DNA of 19,378 nucleotides from PVC group bacterium (GTDB lineage: Bacteria; Verrucomicrobiota; Kiritimatiellia; SS1-B-03-39; PXDE01), in the NCBI GenBank assembly GCA_003566475.1, contig PXDE01000160.1, positions 1-19,378 on the forward strand. The letters run 5' to 3'. A program made the translations under genes and the position numbers. Of this stretch, positions 7,546-15,643 are shown piece by piece (position 1 is the first letter of the stretch; each line of letters starts with the position of its first letter). A model generated the notes under the pieces. That model searched no databases, had not been told where the DNA came from, and saw only the letters and a list, made by a program, of their open reading frames with translations.

Positions 7546-7685
7546 GGCGGGGTGACCTGCTCTGCACGTGCGGCCGCCCCTTCAGGGCGGGTGGGAGGAG
7601 GCGACGGTCTGGGGTTTCACCCCAGGCTCCGTTAGGCGGCGGCGCCTTCAGCGCCCGAATGGGTCCGGCTAAGGCGCCTGGGTGA
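7542..7685 (+). pseudogene. Possible MazF/PemK-type toxin remnant
   Basis: A 47-codon frame begins at GTG 7542, overlapping the antitoxin stop in a GTGA junction exactly as toxin genes usually do. It starts VRRGDL, matching the RGD-L/I/V beginning common in MazF/PemK toxins. After codon 6 no toxin similarity remains, because the sequence passes into hairpin repeats (7574-7655), and it stops at 7683-7685 inside the end of the convergent lipoprotein gene. A full toxin would be about 110 residues. The identification rests on six residues plus position, so it is an inference. Confidence 0.4.
7574..7655. repeat. Cluster of three hairpins between convergent genes
   Basis: CCGCCC-cttca-GGGCGG (7574-7590), CTGGGGT-ttc-ACCCCAG (7609-7625) and GGCGC-cttca-GCGCC (7641-7655) occupy about 80 bp. 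The first and third share the apex CCTTCA with different but paired stems. They lie between the antitoxin and the convergent lipoprotein gene, so they could end transcripts from both sides; there is no T-tract, so a classical terminator is not shown. Confidence 0.8.
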
Positions 7686-8319
7686 CGAGGGCGGTGGCGG
7701 TGCGGCCGGCGCTGTCGCGGACGCGGATCCGGTTGAAGCCCGGAATCGTGATAGACCGATACAGGGCCCGTTCCCGGTCCGGCGATCCAAATGGCTCGAT
7801 GGTTCCCTGCGAGGTGTCCTCAACGGACCAGCTGTATGGAGGGTTCCCGCCGCTCGCCGTTAGCTCCAGCGTGGCCAGGAGGCCCGTGAGGACGGTGTTG
7901 CCTGGGGTCACCGTGAAGTCGCCCGGAACCACTTCGGGGTCGTCGGTCTGCACGATATTGGCGGTGGCCCGGTTCCGGGCCTGATCGGTCGCCCGCACGA
8001 TGTTGATGCCATTGGCGGTGCCGGCCCGGGTGTAGACGACCTTCCGTCCGGAGGTCGGCGCCACCGTGCCCAGATCCTCGTCGCTCACCGTCCAGACCAC
8101 CGTGCCATCGGAGTCCACGGCCCGGAGGACCACGGAAGTCTCGCCCTCGATGAGGGTGGCCCCGCTGGGTTCGATGCGGATGGTCCCGGAGGCGGTGCCG
8201 TCGTCGGTCCGGGGCCGGGTGTCGGAATTGTCGGGACAGGCGCTGGCCCCCAGAGCGAACACCAGCACCCCGGCCATGGCCGCTCGGCCCGCCCATCTTC
8301 GGATCGTCTCATTCTCCAT
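7669..8319 (-). CDS. Ig-like domain exported (probable lipo)protein
   Basis: A 216-residue protein with an N-terminal export signal: a basic start, hydrophobic segment and the cleavage-site-like LGASAC, where Cys 28 may be lipidated although the -3 residue is Ala rather than Leu. The mature part looks like two bacterial Ig-like beta domains. The first follows IRIEPSGATLIEGETSVVLR and VVWTVSDEDLGTVAP; the second includes FTVTPGNTVLTGLLATLELTASGG and PYSWSVED. These domains are typical of surface or periplasmic scaffolding proteins. ATG 8319 was chosen because GGGAG lies 8 nt upstream and it follows the beta-barrel gene by 16 nt. It is the last gene of the MCE operon; its specific role is unknown. 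Confidence 0.75.
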   Translation of the reverse strand: MENETIRRWAGRAAMAGVLVFALGASACPDNSDTRPRTDDGTASGTIRIEPSGATLIEGETSVVLRAVDSDGTVVWTVSDEDLGTVAPTSGRKVVYTRAGTANGINIVRATDQARNRATANIVQTDDPEVVPGDFTVTPGNTVLTGLLATLELTASGGNPPYSWSVEDTSQGTIEPFGSPDRERALYRSITIPGFNRIRVRDSAGRTATALVTQAP

Positions 8320-8335
8320 GGTCAGGTCTCCCGCT

Positions 8336-9088
8336 TCAGAACCGGAATCCGATGCTGAGCTCGCCGGCGTAGTCGCTGGAGCCGAAGTACCGGGCCTCCA
8401 CCTGGAAGGCCCATTCCTCGACAAATCCCATCTCGACCCGGGCCAGGAAGCCGAAATCGCGGTTCTCGCGGAGGTTGGCCTCGCCCTCCCGGCGGCCGTC
8501 GATGCGGCTGTAGGCCACGCCGAGGCTCAGGATGGCCCCGGTCGGCTCGTACGGGTACCAGTGGCCGGCCCCCAGGTAGCTCACCAGGTAGCTCACCACC
8601 GGGGCCACATGGATCTCCGTCCAGTCGAAATCGCGGTCGTGGTTGGAGGTGCTGTGGGAGAACGAGGCGTCGAGCCCCACCCCCACCGCCCGCTTCTTGC
8701 CCACGATGGGGGAATGCTCGATGACGTATTCCGCCACGTTCAGCCGCGTCCGCGCCCCCCAGGAGAAGCCGAACTCGCCATCGGCGTCCCCATGGTCGGC
8801 CTCGGCCACGCCCGCATCGAGGGCCACCTCCCAGAACGGGAGCGGGCGCATGCCCACCAGCGCGACCACGCGGGTGGTATCGAAATCGAGGACGTCCCCG
8901 CCGTCCCTGGGAGCCACCTCCCGACGGCCGAGCGCCCCGTGCAGGCCGAAGAACCAGCCCTCGGGCTTCATCAGCTCGAACATGGCCGAAGGCGTGGTGG
9001 ACACCTCCGGGTCGGCCTGGGCGAAGCCCGGTCCGGTAGCGGCCGCCAGGGCCAGCGCGAACAGCAGCAGACGTTTCATGATGGGCAC
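8336..9088 (-). CDS. Outer-membrane beta-barrel protein
   Basis: A protein of about 250 residues with a clear Sec signal peptide (MKRLLLFALALAAATGPGFAQA). The body is made of alternating amphipathic beta strands with Gly/aromatic pattern, ending in a C-terminal phenylalanine (SIGFRF), the recognition mark for outer-membrane assembly. Strand-like segments include WFFGLHGALG, WEVALDAGVAEAD, ILSLGVAYSRIDG and FQVEARYFGSSDY, compatible with 8-10 strands. I give GTG 9088, which has GGAG 4 nt upstream and lies 1 nt after the TPR gene stop; ATG 9079 (start of MKRLLL) is equally good for the signal peptide. In the MCE operon it could be the outer-membrane partner, or a structural porin-like protein; this is inference. 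Confidence 0.8.
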   Translation of the reverse strand: MPIMKRLLLFALALAAATGPGFAQADPEVSTTPSAMFELMKPEGWFFGLHGALGRREVAPRDGGDVLDFDTTRVVALVGMRPLPFWEVALDAGVAEADHGDADGEFGFSWGARTRLNVAEYVIEHSPIVGKKRAVGVGLDASFSHSTSNHDRDFDWTEIHVAPVVSYLVSYLGAGHWYPYEPTGAILSLGVAYSRIDGRREGEANLRENRDFGFLARVEMGFVEEWAFQVEARYFGSSDYAGELSIGFRF

Positions 9089-9089
9089 T

Positions 9090-10022
9090 TTACTCCATTG
9101 TCGGTTCGGATAAAGCGTTTTCGTGGAATTCCGGTCGGGCCCGGACCTCGTCGAACAGCCGTTGCCAGTGCCCGGGCACTTCGGGCCACCCGGCCACTCC
9201 GACCAATCGCCCGACCTCGGGGATGAGGGCGGCGGCCTCCTCCCGCCGGCCCAGGGCGTGGAACGACCGGATGCTCCGGTAGGTCCGGTCCAGGGCCTCG
9301 TCGAGACGGCCGGCCTGTTCGGCCATGGCGGCGGCCCGGCGCTGGGCCCGGGCCTGGTCCTCGTAGCGGTCGAGGCGGTGCCAGGCGTCGGCCTCCCGCA
9401 CGAAATAGTCGAGGGCGGTCTCGGGGCGGCGGTCCATCTGCTGCCGGTAGCCCAGGATGCGCAGCCGCTCGGCGGCCAGGGCGCCGCGCAGGTTCTCCCG
9501 GACCAGAACGTCCGCCTGTTCCTCCAGGCCCGCCCGGTCGGCGGCGGCGAAGGCCAGCTCGGCGAGGATCACCCTGGCCGCCCGCCCCTCGTCGCGGCGT
9601 CCCGTCTCCACCGCCCGCCGCGCCGACGCCTCCGCCCGCTCGGCGTCACCGGCCGACCACGCGATCCGGGCCTCGGCCACGTCCAGCGCTCCAACCGGGC
9701 CGCCGGCCTCCCGGGCCGCCTGCCGGGCCTCCCCGATCAGCACCAGCGCCGTCTCGCCGTGGCCATAGGCGGCCAGCACCAGGGCCAGGCTGGTGGCGGC
9801 GTCGCGGACCGCCACGGGATCGTCGGCCGCCCGGGCCCGCTGCAGGGCGACCCGGTAGAACCGCTCGGCCCGGTCGGGCTGCCCCTCGCGAAAGGCCTTG
9901 GCCGCCGCCTGCATGGCCTCGGCCAGGGCGGGATCCCGGGGCGGATCCTCGGTCCGGGGGCTGGCGCATCCGGTCAGGATGGCCAGCCCCAGGGGCGCCC
10001 ACCGGCGGATCTGCCGTCTCAT
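9090..10022 (-). CDS. TPR-repeat lipoprotein
   Basis: A 310-residue protein with a lipoprotein signal ending in the lipobox L16-T-G-C19. The mature protein is almost entirely helical and rich in Ala, Arg and Glu. Its helix-turn-helix units, such as AAAKAFREGQPDRAERFYRV and AARVILAELAFAAADRAGL, are typical of tetratricopeptide repeats (about six to seven can be guessed). Such proteins form docking scaffolds in the periplasm. ATG 10022 overlaps the MlaD-like stop (ATGA), with GGGAG 7 nt upstream, so it is coupled to the MCE gene. The frame is open upstream but only as a shadow of that gene. It may bridge the MCE protein and the outer membrane; that is inferred from gene order only. Confidence 0.83.
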   Translation of the reverse strand: MRRQIRRWAPLGLAILTGCASPRTEDPPRDPALAEAMQAAAKAFREGQPDRAERFYRVALQRARAADDPVAVRDAATSLALVLAAYGHGETALVLIGEARQAAREAGGPVGALDVAEARIAWSAGDAERAEASARRAVETGRRDEGRAARVILAELAFAAADRAGLEEQADVLVRENLRGALAAERLRILGYRQQMDRRPETALDYFVREADAWHRLDRYEDQARAQRRAAAMAEQAGRLDEALDRTYRSIRSFHALGRREEAAALIPEVGRLVGVAGWPEVPGHWQRLFDEVRARPEFHENALSEPTME

Positions 10023-10999
10023 GGGCGCTCTCCCGGCGGCGGCAGGGCCACTTCGGAGGCCCGCAGGGGGGTGGCGGACGCGGGCTCGGGCATGTACCGG
10101 CGAAGCAGCCAGTGCCGCTGCACCCCCTCCAGGAGGATCTCGGCGTCGCGCAGGGTGGCGTGGGTCTGATCCAGCAGGACCGGCACCTGGTCGATCTTGT
10201 CGTCCACGCTTCGGGCCATTCCGGGCAGTTGCGCCGTGGTCGCCTTGACGTCCTCGAGGATGCCGCCCACCTGCGCGGCCAGGCCCCGGGCCTCCGCGAG
10301 AAGCCCCTCGACCTGGCCGAGGGTGGCCTCCATCCCCTCCGCCATGGCCGGATCCCGGAGCAGCTTGCCCGCCGTGCCCTCGCCCTCGGCCAGACCGGCC
10401 AGGATGGTCTCCACGTGGCCGAGGCTCTTCTGGATGGCGCCCTCCGGATCGTTGATGCCCGCCGCGATGCGGCCGATCTCTTGCACCGTGTTCATGACCT
10501 CCTCGAGCACCACCGCCGCCGAGGCCGACAGCATGTCGAGGGTCTCCTCGATCTGATCGAGAATCTGGGTGTCCTCGCGGAAAGCGATGAAGGGATCCTC
10601 GTCCGAGACCTCGACCCCCGTTCCCGGGGTGATGTCCACATAGACATCGCCGGCCACCCCGGCGATCTTGCGCTTGAGCACGGCCACCGAATCCTGCCGG
10701 ACGTAGCGGGCGAAGGCGCCCCGGACCCGGAGGTCGGCCACCATCCGGCCCTCCTCGTCCGGCCGGACCTCCCGCACGAACCCGGCCGGCGTGTCCAGGA
10801 TCCACACCTCGGCGCCCGGCTGCAGGCCGAGCGCCCCCTCGTCACCGAACCGGATCCGCACGGTCATCATGGGCTCGAACCAGCCCTGGAGGCGGCCGGC
10901 CACCACGGTGGCCGCCACCAGACCGGCCAGGGCCAGCAGGACGAACAGACCGGCCAGCTCGCTGGCATGGCGGAACTTGAATGGCTTCTCGTCGGTCAT
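10019..10999 (-). CDS. mlaD: MlaD/MCE-domain lipid-transport substrate-binding protein
   Basis: A 326-residue MCE-family protein. A single N-terminal membrane anchor (about 13-35, LAGLFVLLALAGLVAATVVAG) is followed by an MCE domain (about 43-128). Segments VRIRFGDEGALGLQPGAEVWI and AVLKRKIAGVAGDVYVDITPG fit the family pattern. The C-terminal two thirds (about 145-300) is long helical sequence with many small and acidic residues, as in MCE proteins that form extended needles or tunnels. MCE proteins form hexamers that carry phospholipids across the periplasm. It overlaps the ABC-like gene upstream (ATGA) and the TPR lipoprotein gene downstream. The symbol is by family; whether this system moves lipids inward or outward cannot be told. 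Confidence 0.88.
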   Translation of the reverse strand: MTDEKPFKFRHASELAGLFVLLALAGLVAATVVAGRLQGWFEPMMTVRIRFGDEGALGLQPGAEVWILDTPAGFVREVRPDEEGRMVADLRVRGAFARYVRQDSVAVLKRKIAGVAGDVYVDITPGTGVEVSDEDPFIAFREDTQILDQIEETLDMLSASAAVVLEEVMNTVQEIGRIAAGINDPEGAIQKSLGHVETILAGLAEGEGTAGKLLRDPAMAEGMEATLGQVEGLLAEARGLAAQVGGILEDVKATTAQLPGMARSVDDKIDQVPVLLDQTHATLRDAEILLEGVQRHWLLRRYMPEPASATPLRASEVALPPPGERP

Positions 11000-11679
11000 G
11001 GAGGGACAGGTCCGGGTTCGGGCCAGTTAACCACAGTCAGGTCTTCGATGCCATCCCGAGCCGCCGGCGGCACCTCCGGCTCGATCCAGAGCACGCCCAT
11101 CCCCTGGCGACGGACCCGGTCCATCTCGGCGACGAGGGCGGCGAGCGCGTCCGGATCGTCCTCGCCGGCGGCCACCCGGTCCGCGAGCAGAACGTCCGGC
11201 GCGGCGAGCAGGGCCCGCACCCAGGCCAGCCGGCGCAACGCGATCTCCGAGGCCCAGGCCGGCCGCCCCCGGTCCACCCCGGGAAGGCCGAACTGCCGGG
11301 CCAGGCGGTCGGCGATCCCCCTCGCCTCCTCCTCCGTCCGGCGGCGGGTGGCCCGCGCGGGGAGGATCACGTTCTCGTCGAGGTCCAGATTCGACACCCA
11401 TCCCGCCCGGTCCGGGGCGGGAATCCAGCCCAGGCTTCCGCGGGCCTGGGCCTGCTCGAACCCCGAGCGCTCGTTCCAGGTCCGGCCGAGGTAGCGGACC
11501 TCGCCGGCGAACGGCTCGTCCAATCCCTGGACGATTCCGTCCAATCCCTGGACGGCGGCCTCCTGCCGCCCGAACGCGAGCAGCACCACCTCGCGGGGAC
11601 GCACCACCAGCGACAGGGGCTCGCTCCGGGCGTCCCGGCGGACCTCGCTCAGCTCCAGAACCGGCGTGCTCGCGTTCAT
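10996..11679 (-). CDS. Degenerate ABC ATPase-like protein of the MCE operon (MlaF position)
   Basis: A 227-residue protein in the place of MlaF. It aligns by eye with ABC ATPases: VVRPREVVLLAF for the first strands, GWVSNLDLDENVILP (93-107) for the segment after the Q-loop in MlaF-like proteins, and LRRLAWVRALLAAPDVLLADR (148-168) for the signature helix and Walker B. However, the Walker A motif (GxxGxGKS/T) is absent. The Q-loop Gln is lacking, the signature reads WASEIAL rather than LSGGQ, Walker B ends D167-R168 without the catalytic Glu, and the H-loop position reads VLWIEPE without His. ATP hydrolysis is therefore unlikely. Residues 43-54 are VQGLDGIVQGLD, encoded by two tandem palindromes exactly where Walker A and its helix should be. 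The frame is intact and overlaps both neighbours by ATGA, so it is probably still translated, perhaps as a structural subunit. Confidence 0.78.
   Translation of the reverse strand: MNASTPVLELSEVRRDARSEPLSLVVRPREVVLLAFGRQEAAVQGLDGIVQGLDEPFAGEVRYLGRTWNERSGFEQAQARGSLGWIPAPDRAGWVSNLDLDENVILPARATRRRTEEEARGIADRLARQFGLPGVDRGRPAWASEIALRRLAWVRALLAAPDVLLADRVAAGEDDPDALAALVAEMDRVRRQGMGVLWIEPEVPPAARDGIEDLTVVNWPEPGPVPP
11518..11553. repeat. Tandem GTCCA-N5-TGGAC palindromes inside the ABC-like gene
   Basis: Two identical 15-nt palindromes, GTCCAATCCCTGGAC, at 11518-11532 and 11539-11553, with a 6-nt spacer and 21-nt period. Read on the minus strand they give VQGLD-GI-VQGLD, the same peptide and frame as the element in the Mur ligase gene. 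Confidence 0.93.
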
Positions 11680-12464
11680 CGGTAGGTCATGATGCTGGCC
11701 ACCAGGATCACCACGAACAGGGCCGCCACCGAGCGCATCACCCCGCGGGTGGCGGCCTGGGGCACCTCGGTGGCCGCCCCGCGGACGGACAGGCCCTCGC
11801 GGGCGCAGATCACCGCGATGAGCATGCCCGGCAGCAGCAGCTTGGCCACCAGATTGATGAGATCGGTGGGGGTGACGGCCGCGAACAGGTTGCGGGTGAA
11901 CAGCATGGCCTGCGCCCCCTGCCCTCGCAGGAAGGTCCCCACCAGGGTGGCGCTGGCGAAGGTCACCACCACGAACAGCACGCCCAGGCCGAGCATGGAC
12001 AGGGCCATCCCCACCGCGCGGGGAATCACCAGATACAGAAAGGGGTCCACCCCGCTCCCCTCGAGCAGACGGACCTCCCCCCGGATCTTCATGGTGGCCA
12101 GCTCGGTGGCGATGGCGTTGCCACTGCGCCCGATCACGATGAAGTTGGTGAGCAGCGGCCCCAGCTCGCGCACGATGAGGGTCACCAGCACGGGGCCGAG
12201 CAGGTCCGACCTCCCGAACCGCATGAGCATGGCCCAGGTCTGGAGGACCACCGCGATTCCGATGATGACGCCCAGCCCGCCGACGAACCGCATGGCCTCG
12301 ATGCCGGTGAACAGAATCTGCCGGGCCAGCACGGCCCGCACCGGAGCCGACCAGGTCCGGGGGCGCAGGCCTTCGCGGACCACCGCCCAGGAGATGCCGA
12401 GGATGGCCAGCGACCGCCGCAGCCAGCCCAGAAGGGGCGCACCGATCCGGCCCAGGAGACTCAT
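11676..12464 (-). CDS. mlaE: MlaE-family ABC transporter permease
   Basis: A 262-residue integral membrane protein of the MlaE family, the inner-membrane permease of MCE lipid transporters. Hydrophobic spans are visible at about 60-80, 90-112, 148-178, 205-221 and 243-261. The cytoplasmic coupling segment ELATMKIRGEVRLLEGSGVD followed by PFLYLVIPR (121-149) is the family hallmark, as is the late GLSVRGAATEVPQAATRGVM segment. ATG 12464 (MSLLGRIG) is preferred because GGAG lies 9 nt upstream, 19 nt after the gpmI stop. A longer frame starts inside gpmI. Its stop overlaps the start of the degenerate ABC protein (ATGA). The coupling segment looks conserved even though the partner ATPase is not, so an ATPase encoded elsewhere may pair with it. 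Confidence 0.9.
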   Translation of the reverse strand: MSLLGRIGAPLLGWLRRSLAILGISWAVVREGLRPRTWSAPVRAVLARQILFTGIEAMRFVGGLGVIIGIAVVLQTWAMLMRFGRSDLLGPVLVTLIVRELGPLLTNFIVIGRSGNAIATELATMKIRGEVRLLEGSGVDPFLYLVIPRAVGMALSMLGLGVLFVVVTFASATLVGTFLRGQGAQAMLFTRNLFAAVTPTDLINLVAKLLLPGMLIAVICAREGLSVRGAATEVPQAATRGVMRSVAALFVVILVASIMTYR

Positions 12465-12483
12465 GCCTGCCGACTCCGGGGAC

Positions 12484-14148
<1,665 letters not shown>

Positions 14149-14276
14149 GAATGCCGGGATTCCCTATGGTTGGGGCTACACAGGTTTTGTGAATCCGCGA
14201 TCTTACACTGGGAGGGACGGGCGGCGGCAAGCATGGATCGTCGGTCGGCTTCCCTTTTGACCCCCGCCCTCCGCCG
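14149..14276. promoter_or_regulatory. Divergent intergenic region, gpmI / polyprenyl synthase
   Basis: This 128-bp gap must hold the promoters for both the minus-strand gpmI operon and the plus-strand synthase. It is locally less GC-rich around 14160-14210. On the minus strand a TAAGAT (-10-like) at about 14197-14202 with TTGCCG 19 nt upstream is only a weak match, and I do not claim it as the promoter. No riboswitch or operator is evident. Confidence 0.35.
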
Positions 14277-15179
14277 ATGGATAGTTTGCGTATGCCCCCC
14301 ATGACCGCCCGCTCCCCCGTGCCGGATCTCGACGGACGCCTGGCCGCCGTGCGGGCGCTGATGGCCTCGACCCTCGAGGCCACCCCGCTCCGGAAGATCG
14401 TCGAGGACACCGGTTCCCTCCTGGGCGCCGGGAAGATGCTGCGCTCGCGGATGGTCTTCCGCCTTGGCGACGCCACCGGCGTCCCCGAGGCCACGCTCGC
14501 CCACGCCGCCGCCGCCGTGGAGATGATCCACGGGGCCAGCCTGCTTCACGACGACGTGATCGACGGCGGGTACCTCCGGCGCAACCAGGCCACCTTCTGG
14601 GTCGACCGGGGCGTGCCCGGGGCGATCCTGCTGGGGGATCTCATGCTGTTCCGCGCCCTCGAGGTGCTGGGCCGGGTCGAGGACGGTCGGCTGGTGCGGG
14701 ACCTGATCCTGCTTACGGGCGACGTGTGCGAGGCCGAGGCCGAGCAGGAGCTGGTGCTGCGGGGCCAGCCTCCCACCTGGGACAATTGCGTGAACATCGC
14801 CCGAAGGAAGACCGGGGCCCTATTCGCCTTCGCGGGCCTGGCTGCGGCGGGTTCCGACGAGGCCCTGCGCGAGGCCCTGCGGGAGGCCGGGTTTCTGGCC
14901 GGCACCGCCTACCAGCTTTCCGACGATCTGCTCGACGCCTCGGGCAATCTCCGGGTCGCCGGCAAGACCCTGGGCACCGATGAGAAGCGCCGCAAGACCA
15001 CGGCGGTCACCGCCGCCCGGGCCAGCCCCGTCCACGCCGACCGGGCCATCGTCGAGATGTGCGAGGATGCCGAGGCCCGGCTCGACGCCTGGCCGGTCGT
15101 GCGGGAGGCCTGGACCGACTGGGCCCGCGCCGAACTCCACCCCGCCCTCGAACGCAACGCGGGGCTGCCGCTGTTCTAG
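14277..15179 (+). CDS. Polyprenyl diphosphate synthase (trans-isoprenyl synthase)
   Basis: A 300-residue member of the trans-isoprenyl diphosphate synthase family, which condenses isopentenyl diphosphate onto an allylic primer to make quinone side chains or carrier precursors. The first aspartate-rich motif is LLHDDVID (D92, D93, D96), followed by LRRN where most members have LRRG. The second motif is YQLSDDLLD (D216, D217, D220). GKTLGTDEKRRKTT near the C-terminus fits the usual GK.xGxDL..gK.T segment. The product chain length cannot be judged safely from the sequence. ATG 14277 and ATG 14292 are both possible starts; neither has a clear ribosome binding site. It stands alone, divergent from gpmI, with repeat-rich DNA downstream. 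Confidence 0.92.
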   Translation: MDSLRMPPMTARSPVPDLDGRLAAVRALMASTLEATPLRKIVEDTGSLLGAGKMLRSRMVFRLGDATGVPEATLAHAAAAVEMIHGASLLHDDVIDGGYLRRNQATFWVDRGVPGAILLGDLMLFRALEVLGRVEDGRLVRDLILLTGDVCEAEAEQELVLRGQPPTWDNCVNIARRKTGALFAFAGLAAAGSDEALREALREAGFLAGTAYQLSDDLLDASGNLRVAGKTLGTDEKRRKTTAVTAARASPVHADRAIVEMCEDAEARLDAWPVVREAWTDWARAELHPALERNAGLPLF

Positions 15180-15276
15180 GCTGGGGCACGAATCAAGGAG
15201 CGACCGTGAACGCGCCACGCGGGACCAGCGAGGCCCGGATACCTTACGTGCACGCAGGCACCCTCACGGAAGCCCC

Positions 15277-15299
15277 GCGTCTCGCCCTTCATCCGACAG
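15277..15299. repeat. Dispersed repeat, copy 2 (variant)
   Basis: GCGTCTCGCCCTTCATCCGAC, preceded by CCCC as in copy 1; it differs from copy 1 at a few positions. Confidence 0.6.
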
Positions 15300-15405
15300 A
15301 AGCCTGCCGCCCGCGCCCCCCAATACTCGGAGACACACTGCCGAAGTCCTGTGGTCAAGACGTTGGCCTACAAGAGCATACGGCCGAACGGGCGCGGACC
15401 CAGTA

Positions 15406-15528
15406 GTCCGCTGTCTGTGACAGCGGACCGCGCATGGAACGAGCCTACCAAGGACGAAGAGAAGCCAACGTCCAGCCTTCCTCCGGCCAGGCACTGGACA
15501 TACGCCCTCGCTGTCACAGACAGCGAGG
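15406..15528. repeat. Mirrored pair of 10-bp-stem hairpins (BIME-like)
   Basis: Hairpin 1 has arms GTCCGCTGTC (15406-15415) and GACAGCGGAC (15419-15428) around TGT. Hairpin 2 has arms CCTCGCTGTC (15506-15515) and GACAGCGAGG (15519-15528) around ACA. Both stems are perfect. The core of hairpin 2 is the exact reverse complement of the core of hairpin 1, so the two are head-to-head copies about 100 bp apart, as in paired REP elements. Hairpin 1 may be extended by GCGCGG (15392-15397) facing CCGCGC (15428-15433). Confidence 0.88.
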
Positions 15529-15556
15529 TACTGGCATGCACCCCGCATCGCGCCAG

Positions 15557-15579
15557 CCGTCTCACCCTTCATCCGGCTG
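15557..15579. repeat. Dispersed repeat, copy 3
   Basis: Core CGTCTCACCCTTCATCCGGCTG is identical to copy 1 (7178-7199) and is again followed by TTCAGCGGCC, so the shared element is longer than the core. Confidence 0.75.
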
Positions 15580-15611
15580 GCCCACCAGTTCAGCGGCCTG
15601 CACTGCCATAC

Positions 15612-15626
15612 GACCCCGAAGGGGTC
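15612..15626 (-). terminator. Small hairpin after the PEP-CTERM gene
   Basis: GACCCC-gaa-GGGGTC forms a perfect 6-bp stem with a 3-nt loop, 18 bases past the PEP-CTERM stop on the minus strand. No U-tract follows, so it may be a weak or Rho-assisted transcript end, or simply another repeat. Confidence 0.4.
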
Positions 15627-15643
15627 ACAGCCTGGCCATCGGA

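Larger units (their letters stand above)
15180..15643. other. 464-bp non-coding repeat region between convergent genes
   Basis: No gene is supported. The gap lies between the converging polyprenyl synthase and PEP-CTERM genes. It contains two dispersed-repeat copies (15277-15299 and 15557-15579), a mirrored pair of strong hairpins (15406-15428 and 15506-15528), an ACGTTGGC/GCCAACGT inverted repeat (15360-15367 with 15464-15471) and a small GACCCC-gaa-GGGGTC hairpin (15612-15626). Confidence 0.7.

Noticed and set aside
14149..14276. Specific sigma-70 promoter for gpmI
   Set aside because: The best -10/-35 pair is weak with 19-nt spacing, so no exact promoter is claimed.
15360..15471. Integron attC site (ACGTTGGC...GCCAACGT flanking a hairpin)
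   Set aside because: The end boxes lack the full attC core arrangement, no second pair of boxes is present, and no cassette or integrase is seen.
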